Assembly: GCA_017651315.1 (NCBI GenBank)
Contig: JAGCDE010000030.1
Coordinates: 1 to 64,000, forward strand
From: Bacteroidaceae bacterium
GTDB lineage: Bacteria > Bacteroidota > Bacteroidia > Bacteroidales > Bacteroidaceae
DNA: 64,000 bases
Direction of reading: 5' to 3'
The translations under genes were made by a program, and so were the position numbers. Positions within the stretch are counted from its first letter, which is position 1. Each line of letters begins with the position of its first letter. Under the pieces are notes generated by a model. The model was not told where the DNA came from. It was given only the letters and a program-made list of their open reading frames with translations, and ran no database searches. Of the stretch, positions 57,096 through 64,000 are shown in pieces.

Positions 57096-58562
57096 TCAAT
57101 CCACGACAATGGGTTTATATCTGGGTACAAGCAGTTTCATGACAGTCCATCCGATCAGATATGCGACAGCACATATACAGAACACTATCATGTAGCCGGC
57201 CTCCTTCCCCTCGAATCCCAGGAAAGTGAAGGATGAACCCAAAGCCGCACTCCTGGTAAACAGCACGCCTGCGCCCTTGTTGATCATGAACGAAGCCAGA
57301 CCGCCCATAGTAGTACCGACTCCTGTAATCGTTCCGATAGTCGATTTAGGGAACATGTCACCGATAGTGGAGTACAGGTTGGCCGACCAGGCCTGGTGTC
57401 CGGCTCCAGCCAGGCCGATAATGATGGCAGGGAACCATGCACTGTACTTGCCAAGCGGCTGCGCAAATAGAGCCAGCAGCGGGAAGAAGGCGAAAATGAG
57501 CATTGCCTTCATTCTCCCGGAATAGGGTTCCATACCTTTTTTCTCCACGAAAAACTTAGGCAGGTATCCGCCACCTATACTCACCACAGTCACGATCAGA
57601 TATAGCACGAATATGAGCATGATGGCCTCCTTTGAATCCGAACGGTATCCGTACTGGTCCGAGAAATATGCCGGAGCCCAGAACAGGAAGAACCACCATA
57701 CACCATCCGTAAAGAACTTGCCGCAGATGAAAGCCCAGGTCTGACGGAAGGAGAAACACTTGAAGAAAGGTATGGACTTCTCCTCCTTTACAGGTTCGGC
57801 GGTCTTAACGACCTCCATCTCAGCGGCATCATCCTGATGTATATACTCCAGCTCCGCCTGGTTCACGAACCTGGACTGTTCCGGTTTCCGGTATAGTCCG
57901 AACCAGAAGAACATCCAGATGAAGCCAAGTGCACCTATGATTATGAATGCCATCTCCCATCCCCACTTAGCGGCAAGCAAAGGAATGCAGGCCGGAGCGG
58001 CAAGCGCACCTACCGATGCGCCTGCATTGAAAATGGATGTGGCAAAAGCACGGTCCTTTTTTGGGAAATACTCTGCTGTCACCTTGATGGCTGCGGGAAA
58101 GTTACCTGACTCGCCAAGTGCCAGGACAGCACGGCACATCATGAACAGCAGCACCGATGTAGAGGATATCAGGGCTATCTTGCTCACATCCGATACAGCC
58201 CTGAGGGCTTCTATTGATTCCAATCCGTGGAACTTCATGGTAGCCCAGCCGCAGGCAGCGTGCATACAGGCACCTACAGACCAGATGAAGATAGCCCAAA
58301 GGTAACCTTTTCTTGTGCCCAGCCAATCTATGAACTTCCCGCTGAAGAGGCAGGCTAAGGCATAGAAGATGGAGAAGAATCCGGTTATCGTGCCATACTG
58401 GCTGTCAGTCCAATGGAAATCAGCCGAGATGAAGTCCTTCCATGTAAGCGAAAGGACCTGACGGTCCAGGTAATTGACTGTTGTGGCCACAAAAAGGAGA
58501 GCGCACAATACCCAGCGGAAGTTTGTCATCCGTTGAGCCGTTGTTTGTGTTACAGTTGTCAT
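57096..58562 (-). CDS. MFS transporter, hexuronate/ExuT-like
   Basis: 488 residues with about twelve helices. The anion:cation symporter family signature is visible in the first loops (VNYLDRQVLSLT, ALGESGNFPAAIKVTAEYFP, FNAGASVGALAAPACIP), as in galacturonate/glucuronate carriers. A long central loop has many charged residues (about 240-275). The start could instead be Met12. It lies 44 bp upstream of the reductase start and 56 bp from murF-alr. The substrate is inferred from family only. Confidence 0.9.
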   Translation of the reverse strand: MTTVTQTTAQRMTNFRWVLCALLFVATTVNYLDRQVLSLTWKDFISADFHWTDSQYGTITGFFSIFYALACLFSGKFIDWLGTRKGYLWAIFIWSVGACMHAACGWATMKFHGLESIEALRAVSDVSKIALISSTSVLLFMMCRAVLALGESGNFPAAIKVTAEYFPKKDRAFATSIFNAGASVGALAAPACIPLLAAKWGWEMAFIIIGALGFIWMFFWFGLYRKPEQSRFVNQAELEYIHQDDAAEMEVVKTAEPVKEEKSIPFFKCFSFRQTWAFICGKFFTDGVWWFFLFWAPAYFSDQYGYRSDSKEAIMLIFVLYLIVTVVSIGGGYLPKFFVEKKGMEPYSGRMKAMLIFAFFPLLALFAQPLGKYSAWFPAIIIGLAGAGHQAWSANLYSTIGDMFPKSTIGTITGVGTTMGGLASFMINKGAGVLFTRSAALGSSFTFLGFEGKEAGYMIVFCICAVAYLIGWTVMKLLVPRYKPIVVD

Positions 58563-58618
58563 ATTGTCTTTAGGTTTGTAATTATCGTTATTCTACTGTT
58601 CTGCTGTCAGCACTTGAG

Positions 58619-61087
58619 TCATTCGGTATAATAAACCCTTTTCACCCGGATGGATACCGTGGAGATAATCTCATACGGAATGGTTTCCAGGATATCCGAC
58701 AGGACATGCACCGGAAGGTTCCTTCCGAAAATCTCCACCGGATCTCCCTCCCTGCACTCAATTTCAGTAACATCAATCATGCATACATCCATACAGATGT
58801 TTCCAACATACCACGCCTTCTGCCCGTTAACGAGACAATATGCATGGCGGTTGCCCAGATGACGGTCCAGGCCATCTGCATAACCGATGGGTATCGCGGC
58901 TATCCGGGAATGGCGCATGATCTTCTCCCTGCGGCCATAACCGACGGTCTCTCCAGGCTCGAGCTCCTTAATCTGAAGAATTGTTGTCTTAAGGGTACAG
59001 ACCGGCTCGATGTCGGAATTGTCAATCGGATTTATGCCGTACAGGCCAAGCCCCAGACGGACCATGTCGTACTGGACATTGGGGAATCGCTCAATACCTG
59101 CAGAATTACAGATATGACGTATTATATGATGCTTGAATGAGGACTGAAGGGTATCCGCCGCCGTATTGAACCTTTCAATCTGAAGTCTGGTATAATCATC
59201 GAATTCCGGGCTGTCGCTTCCGACGAAATGGGTGAACACAGAGCGGGGAATCACGGCAGTCTGACGCTTGAGACGGTTTACCAGCTCAGGAACATCCGAG
59301 ACATCGAAACCAAGCCGGTGCATACCCGTATCGATTTTTATGTGGATCGGGAAGTTGGTAATGCCGTTGTGTTCGGCCGCCCTGATTATGGAGTCAAGCA
59401 GATGGAAACTGTAAACCTCGGGCTCAAGTTTCTGGTCAAAGAGAGTGTTGAACGATGTGCGTTCGGGATTCATGACCATGATATCGGTTGAGATTCCCGC
59501 CTTACGCAGTTCCCATCCTTCATCGGCCACAGCAACCGCAAGATAGTCCACCTGTCTGTCCTGAAGAGTCTTGGCGACCTCGACTGCACCGGAACCGTAT
59601 GCCGAAGCCTTGACCATACAGACAATCCCCGTTTCAGGCCTTAACATGCTTCTGTAACGGTCAAGATTGTCGGCAAGAGCATGAAGGTCAACCTCCAGTA
59701 TCGTCTCATGGACCTTCAGTTCCAGACGCTCGGCTATCCTGTCGAACATGAACACACGGGCACCTTTGATAAGTATCAGTTCATTGCGGAACTGCTCAGC
59801 CAGACCTGACTTGAGGAACTCTTCGGTTGTCTTGAAGAAGTGTTTTTCCGGCACATCGAATCTGAGTTCTTCCGACGATATGTCAGGACCTATCCCTATC
59901 AGTTTGGAGATGCCACGGTTCTCCACGAGCTGGGCCACTTTCCTGTACAGTTCATGGACGGACAATCCAGACTGGAGGATGTCCGACAGGATCAGAGTCC
60001 TTCCGCGCGACTTGTCATCATGTCTTCTGGCCATGAAATCAAGGGCTATGGCCAATGAAGAGAAATCCGAGTTGTAACTGTCATTAATAAGGACACAGCC
60101 CTGTTTCCCGTCCTTCACCTCAAGACGCATTGCAAGCGGTTCCAGAAGGGGCATCCTCTCCGTAATCTTTTCAGGAGGAACCATAAGGAAAATACAAACG
60201 GCAAGGCAATGCAGGGCGTTCTCTATCGAAGCGTCATCCGTGAAGGGTATGGTGAAGCTGTTTTCAAGTCCGATATAGCGGTAGTGGATCTCCGTGGAAC
60301 TTTCACCCTTTATGACAGAATGGATATATAGCGGCTTCTCCTGGTTCTTTCTGGACCATGAGATCTCCCGCGCGGTTATGACAGATCTGTTTACACAGTT
60401 CTGTATCAGTTCATTGTCTCCATCATAAATAATCACGTCACAGTCCTGGAAAAGCTTCAGTTTTTCGAAACACTTCTCCTGCAGGGACTGGAAATTCTCC
60501 TGATGCGACATCCCGATATTTGAAAGGACACCGATTGTCGGCTTGATTATCTTCCACAGATTGCGCATCTCATCCTTTTTCGAGATACCGGCCTCGAAGA
60601 TTCCAAGCTGGGTCTGACTGTTCAGAAGCCAGACAGACAATGGTACCCCGATCTGGGAATTATAGCTGCGCGGGGAACGGGTAACCGCAAAATCCGGGTC
60701 AAGCAGCTGATAGAGCCACTCCTTGATTATGGTCTTTCCGTTACTACCGGTGATTCCTACCACAGGAATGTTGAAATTCTTCCTGTGGAGAGCTGCCAGT
60801 TTCTGAAGAGCGGCCAAAGTGTCCTGAACCAGCAGGAAATTGGATTCGGAATAGTCCTCCATCCTGTCCGGGAGGCGGCTTACCACAAAATTCCTCACTC
60901 CCCGGTTGTATAGGTCGCGGATGTAGTTATGTCCGTCATTCCTTGGACCGGTCAAGGCAAAAAAAAGTGTTTCAGACGGAAAGCACAAAGACCGGCTGTC
61001 AGTCAGAAGCCACGAAATCACAGCAGGACAGAAACCATGCCTTTCAGCCTCGGTCATTGTGGCAATGTCACTTATGGAGTATGTCAT
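58619..61087 (-). CDS. MurF-alanine racemase bifunctional protein
   Basis: 822 residues: MurF (about 1-450), the ligase adding D-Ala-D-Ala to UDP-MurNAc-tripeptide, with GITGSNGKTIIKEW; then alanine racemase (about 455-822), with the PLP Lys in MVKASAYGSG and the catalytic Tyr in GETVGYGRRE. The fusion is a known Bacteroidota arrangement that links D-Ala supply to its use in peptidoglycan. A -7 box TAAATTTG (61117-61110, minus) lies 23 bp upstream. The symbol murF-alr would be usual. Confidence 0.95.
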   Translation of the reverse strand: MTYSISDIATMTEAERHGFCPAVISWLLTDSRSLCFPSETLFFALTGPRNDGHNYIRDLYNRGVRNFVVSRLPDRMEDYSESNFLLVQDTLAALQKLAALHRKNFNIPVVGITGSNGKTIIKEWLYQLLDPDFAVTRSPRSYNSQIGVPLSVWLLNSQTQLGIFEAGISKKDEMRNLWKIIKPTIGVLSNIGMSHQENFQSLQEKCFEKLKLFQDCDVIIYDGDNELIQNCVNRSVITAREISWSRKNQEKPLYIHSVIKGESSTEIHYRYIGLENSFTIPFTDDASIENALHCLAVCIFLMVPPEKITERMPLLEPLAMRLEVKDGKQGCVLINDSYNSDFSSLAIALDFMARRHDDKSRGRTLILSDILQSGLSVHELYRKVAQLVENRGISKLIGIGPDISSEELRFDVPEKHFFKTTEEFLKSGLAEQFRNELILIKGARVFMFDRIAERLELKVHETILEVDLHALADNLDRYRSMLRPETGIVCMVKASAYGSGAVEVAKTLQDRQVDYLAVAVADEGWELRKAGISTDIMVMNPERTSFNTLFDQKLEPEVYSFHLLDSIIRAAEHNGITNFPIHIKIDTGMHRLGFDVSDVPELVNRLKRQTAVIPRSVFTHFVGSDSPEFDDYTRLQIERFNTAADTLQSSFKHHIIRHICNSAGIERFPNVQYDMVRLGLGLYGINPIDNSDIEPVCTLKTTILQIKELEPGETVGYGRREKIMRHSRIAAIPIGYADGLDRHLGNRHAYCLVNGQKAWYVGNICMDVCMIDVTEIECREGDPVEIFGRNLPVHVLSDILETIPYEIISTVSIRVKRVYYTE

Positions 61088-61212
61088 TACTTTTTCCTGG
61101 AAATTGACCCAAATTTAAGTAAAAAACAAATACCGTGACACCAAAAATCCGATTTGATTACCTATCGGGGATAAATCATACCTGATGAGATGTTGTTTTC
61201 ATCAATATTTGA

Positions 61213-61220
61213 TAAATTTG
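61213..61220 (+). promoter_or_regulatory. dxs -7 promoter box
   Basis: TAAATTTG 16 bp upstream of the preferred dxs ATG matches the -7 consensus exactly. The upstream box is weak (GTTG at 61192-61195, 17 bp spacing). Confidence 0.4.
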
Positions 61221-61235
61221 CCGTTTGAAAACATT

Positions 61236-63185
61236 ATGCATAAGATGAAAGAGAGTAAGGAAAGTCCGCAATCAGACAATCTCCTGAAAGGGATAGACTC
61301 ACCTGCCGACCTGAAAAGGCTGGATCCCTCCAGACTGCCGCAGGTCTGCGACGAATTGAGACGGATGATGATCGATGAACTCTCACGCAACCCCGGCCAT
61401 TTCAGTTCCAGCCTCGGCACCGTGGAGCTTACAGTCGCCTTGCATTATGTATTCAACACCCCTGATGACAGGATAGTATGGGATGTGGGACATCAGGCAT
61501 ACAGCCACAAGATACTCACAGGACGCAGGGACAGGTTCTGCACCAACCGCAAATTAGGAGGTCTCCGTCCATTTCCCTCTCCCGAAGAGAGCGAGTACGA
61601 CACCGTCACGAGCGGACACGCCTCAAACTCCATTTCAGCGGCGCTCGGCATGGCTGTGGCCGACAAACGCAACGGACACTCCTCACGCAGGGTCGTAGCT
61701 GTAATAGGTGACGGAGCAATGGGCGGAGGGCTCGCATTCGAAGGCCTGAACAACGCCTCAAGCACAGACAATGACCTGCTCATCATTCTCAATGACAACA
61801 ATATGAGCATATCACAGAGTGTAGGAGGACTGTCAAGCTACCTTACACAGCTTCAGACTTCCCGTTCCTATAACACCCTGAGGTACTATGTCGCGAGGCT
61901 GCTCTCTAAAGCCGGCCTGATGAATGAACAGCGCCGCCGCAAGATAATCCGCCGCAACAACCGTTTCAAGATAAAACTGACCCGCCAGAACAACATGTTC
62001 GAGGGTATGGACATCCGCTATTTCGGCCCCGTTGACGGTCACAACGTCCAGAACCTGGTACGCATACTCTCCAACATCAAGAACATGCACGGTCCTAAAC
62101 TGCTCCACATAAAAACCGTAAAGGGTAAGGGTTATGAACCTGCGGAAAAGGACTCAGAGCTCTGGCATGCGCCAGGACTGTTCGACAAGGAGACCGGTGA
62201 ACGTATCATTAAATCGGACAACGGCATGCCGCCACTGCTTCAGGACGTGTTCGGTGAGACTTTGCTGGAACTCATGAAAGAGAACAGCCGCATAATAGGA
62301 GTTACACCTGCCATGCCGATAGGCTGCAGCATGAACATTCCCATGAAAACATTCCCAAAACGCTGCTTTGATGTAGGCATTGCCGAAGGGCATGCCGTCA
62401 CATTCTCAGCAGGACTTGCAAGCGAAGGAATGGTGCCTTTCTGCAACATATACTCATCCTTTCTCCAACGTGCCTATGACAATGTCATACACGATGTCGC
62501 CATATCCCGCCTCAACGTGGTTCTCTGTCTTGACCGGGCCGGTCTGGTAGGTGAAGACGGGCCCACCCACCACGGGGCTTTTGACCTTGCTTTCCTAAGA
62601 CCCATCCCCAACCTTACCATCGCCTCCCCGTACGATGAAATCCAGATGCGCAACCTTATGTACACTGCACAGCTGCCTGACCAGGGACCTTTTGTCATAA
62701 GATACCCCCGCGGACGTGGCATTCTCACTGACTGGGAGAAACCCTTCGAGCCTGTTGTCGTAGGTACAGGCAGGAAACTCAAAGACGGTGAGGACGTGGC
62801 GGTGCTTACCATAGGACCGATAGGAAATCTCGCCAGTCACGCCATCGGCCTATGGGAAGAACGGAATCCGGGCCGAAGCGCCGCCCACTATGACATGCGC
62901 TTCCTAAAGCCCATAGATACCTCCATACTTCATGAAGTAGGTAAGAAATACAAGAGGGTAATTACCGTTGAAAACGGAGTAATCACAGGCGGGATGGGTT
63001 CCGCTGTAATGGAATTCATGGCCATGAACGGCTACACACCCTCTATCGTGCGTTTAGGACTTCCGGACCGGTTCGTGACACACGGTTCCGTCCCCCAACT
63101 GCTTCATCTGTGTAACCTCGACGAGGATGCGGTCATTGCAGCCCTCAACGGGGATAATTTCAACCCTCAAACCCAGGAGACATGA
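61236..63185 (+). CDS. dxs: 1-Deoxy-D-xylulose-5-phosphate synthase
   Basis: 649 residues. Condenses pyruvate and glyceraldehyde-3-phosphate as the entry step of the MEP isoprenoid pathway. Signatures: [17 protein letters not shown], ThDP-binding [25 protein letters not shown], and [18 protein letters not shown]. The frame is open to 61185, but that segment is upstream of the -7 box; ATG 61236 (or 61245) is preferred. Its stop overlaps the start of trkA by 4 bp (ATGA). Confidence 0.96.
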   Translation: MHKMKESKESPQSDNLLKGIDSPADLKRLDPSRLPQVCDELRRMMIDELSRNPGHFSSSLGTVELTVALHYVFNTPDDRIVWDVGHQAYSHKILTGRRDRFCTNRKLGGLRPFPSPEESEYDTVTSGHASNSISAALGMAVADKRNGHSSRRVVAVIGDGAMGGGLAFEGLNNASSTDNDLLIILNDNNMSISQSVGGLSSYLTQLQTSRSYNTLRYYVARLLSKAGLMNEQRRRKIIRRNNRFKIKLTRQNNMFEGMDIRYFGPVDGHNVQNLVRILSNIKNMHGPKLLHIKTVKGKGYEPAEKDSELWHAPGLFDKETGERIIKSDNGMPPLLQDVFGETLLELMKENSRIIGVTPAMPIGCSMNIPMKTFPKRCFDVGIAEGHAVTFSAGLASEGMVPFCNIYSSFLQRAYDNVIHDVAISRLNVVLCLDRAGLVGEDGPTHHGAFDLAFLRPIPNLTIASPYDEIQMRNLMYTAQLPDQGPFVIRYPRGRGILTDWEKPFEPVVVGTGRKLKDGEDVAVLTIGPIGNLASHAIGLWEERNPGRSAAHYDMRFLKPIDTSILHEVGKKYKRVITVENGVITGGMGSAVMEFMAMNGYTPSIVRLGLPDRFVTHGSVPQLLHLCNLDEDAVIAALNGDNFNPQTQET

Positions 63186-64000
63186 GAATAGTCATTGCAG
63201 GTGCCGGTAATGTAGGCACTCATCTGGCCAAACTCCTGTCAGGAGAGAACCAGGACATAACGCTCATTGATGAAAGTGAAGAGAAACTTGGACGCATGGA
63301 ATCCAACTTCGACCTTATGACAGTACAGGATTCACCTGTCACTTTCCGCGGTCTGAAGGAAGCCGGCACCGGCGATGCCGACCTGTTTGTGGCCGTCACT
63401 CCCGATGAGAGCCGCAATCTTATCGCATGTCAGCTCGCACACTATCTGGGAGCAAAAAAGACTGTCGCAAGAATTGACAACTACGAGTATCTTCTACCCA
63501 GGAACAAGGACTATTTCCTGAACACAGGCGTGGATTCACTCATCTACCCGGAGATGCTTGCAGCCAGTGAGATTGTGGCGGGTATGAGACTCAGTTGGAT
63601 CAGGCAGTGGTGGGAGTTCGCAGGAGGCGCCCTGGTCATGATGGGTGTCAAACTGCGCGAGAATGCCATGATTCTCGACAAGCCACTTTCCCTGCTCGGA
63701 AAAGAACTGCCATATCATATAGTGGCTATATTACGTGAAGGAGTGACCATAATTCCAAGCGGAAACGATACCATGCAAGCCGGTGACCTGGTCTATTTCA
63801 TGACCATGAAGAAACATATACCGCATATCAGGAAGATTGCAGGCAAGCAGCAACTGCCCGATGTCAGGGATGTAATCATAATGGGTGGCAGCAGGATAGC
63901 GGTACGTACAGCCCAGCTCATGCCGGACTACATGAACCTGAAGATAATCGAGAGCAACATGGACCGCTGCAACCGCCTCACCGAACTGGTGGATGACAGA
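63182..64000 (+). CDS. trkA: Trk potassium uptake regulatory subunit TrkA, truncated by window end
   Basis: 273 codons visible. It starts [19 protein letters not shown], the Rossmann NAD-binding fold of the RCK domain. A TrkA-C domain comes next (about 140-215), then a second RCK begins ([17 protein letters not shown]). It controls K+ flux through TrkH/TrkG. The ATG overlaps the dxs stop. The gene runs past position 64000; TrkH is expected next. Confidence 0.94.
   Translation, partial: MRIVIAGAGNVGTHLAKLLSGENQDITLIDESEEKLGRMESNFDLMTVQDSPVTFRGLKEAGTGDADLFVAVTPDESRNLIACQLAHYLGAKKTVARIDNYEYLLPRNKDYFLNTGVDSLIYPEMLAASEIVAGMRLSWIRQWWEFAGGALVMMGVKLRENAMILDKPLSLLGKELPYHIVAILREGVTIIPSGNDTMQAGDLVYFMTMKKHIPHIRKIAGKQQLPDVRDVIIMGGSRIAVRTAQLMPDYMNLKIIESNMDRCNRLTELVDDR

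Noticed and set aside
58619..61087. MurF-alanine racemase fusion as a novelty
   Set aside because: This fusion is well known throughout the Bacteroidota.

Overview
The window looks like chromosomal DNA of an anaerobic gut-type member of the Bacteroidales, close to Bacteroidaceae/Prevotellaceae. The reasons are the ilvDBNC cluster with a Bacteroides-like IlvC, the MurF-alanine racemase fusion, the Bacteroidota-type LptC, LptD and Lnb-like proteins, SusB-type GH97, CotH and sialate esterase lipoproteins or secreted enzymes, a B12-dependent ribonucleotide reductase, and promoters of the Bacteroidota type (TTTG about 19 bp before TAnnTTTG). No 16S gene is present, so a genus cannot be named.

Layout. 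1-3.6 kb is an accessory, AT-richer edge: the start of a lipoprotein gene, a gene-poor stretch with a truncated micro-ORF, and two tandem DUF4143 ATPases whose promoters carry operator-like repeats. 3.7-8.9 kb is the branched-chain amino acid operon ilvD-ilvB-ilvN-ilvC, closed by a strong bidirectional terminator. 9.1-16.6 kb (minus strand) is an envelope-biogenesis block: PpiD-like foldase, CorC/GldE-like protein, LptC, a TPR protein, an outer-membrane protein and CoaX. Diverging from CoaX, 16.6-20.0 kb holds an unusual fusion of an Lnb-like lipoprotein N-acyltransferase with a degenerate alkaline-phosphatase domain, then a SlyD-like isomerase.

20.0-24.5 kb (minus) is the lysS-gpsA-pgi-HAD operon. 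24.7-30.8 kb carries a small lipoprotein, GH97, a barrel protein with a structured leader, tRNA-Arg(CCG) and a CotH lipoprotein. 31.0-38.1 kb has a Na/Pi cotransporter, then ung, asnA, lptD and an HD hydrolase overlapping a GH2 beta-galactosidase (38.1-41.3 kb). 41.4-47.8 kb (plus) has a DUF6057 membrane protein, a TolB-like lipoprotein with a CxxCH motif, a cell-wall amidase and dnaA.

47.9-51.9 kb (minus) is nrdJ-folB-sialate esterase. 52.1-58.6 kb (minus) is a carbohydrate locus: GH94 phosphorylase, GPH symporter, aldo/keto reductase and a hexuronate-type MFS carrier. 58.6-61.1 kb is murF-alr. From 61.2 kb dxs and trkA run off the right end. Most genes are housekeeping. The least ordinary features are the Lnb-pseudophosphatase fusion, the DUF6057/CxxCH pair, the 33-bp phased operator repeats and a few duplicated or inserted protein segments. 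I saw no CRISPR array, prophage, complete insertion sequence or rRNA gene.
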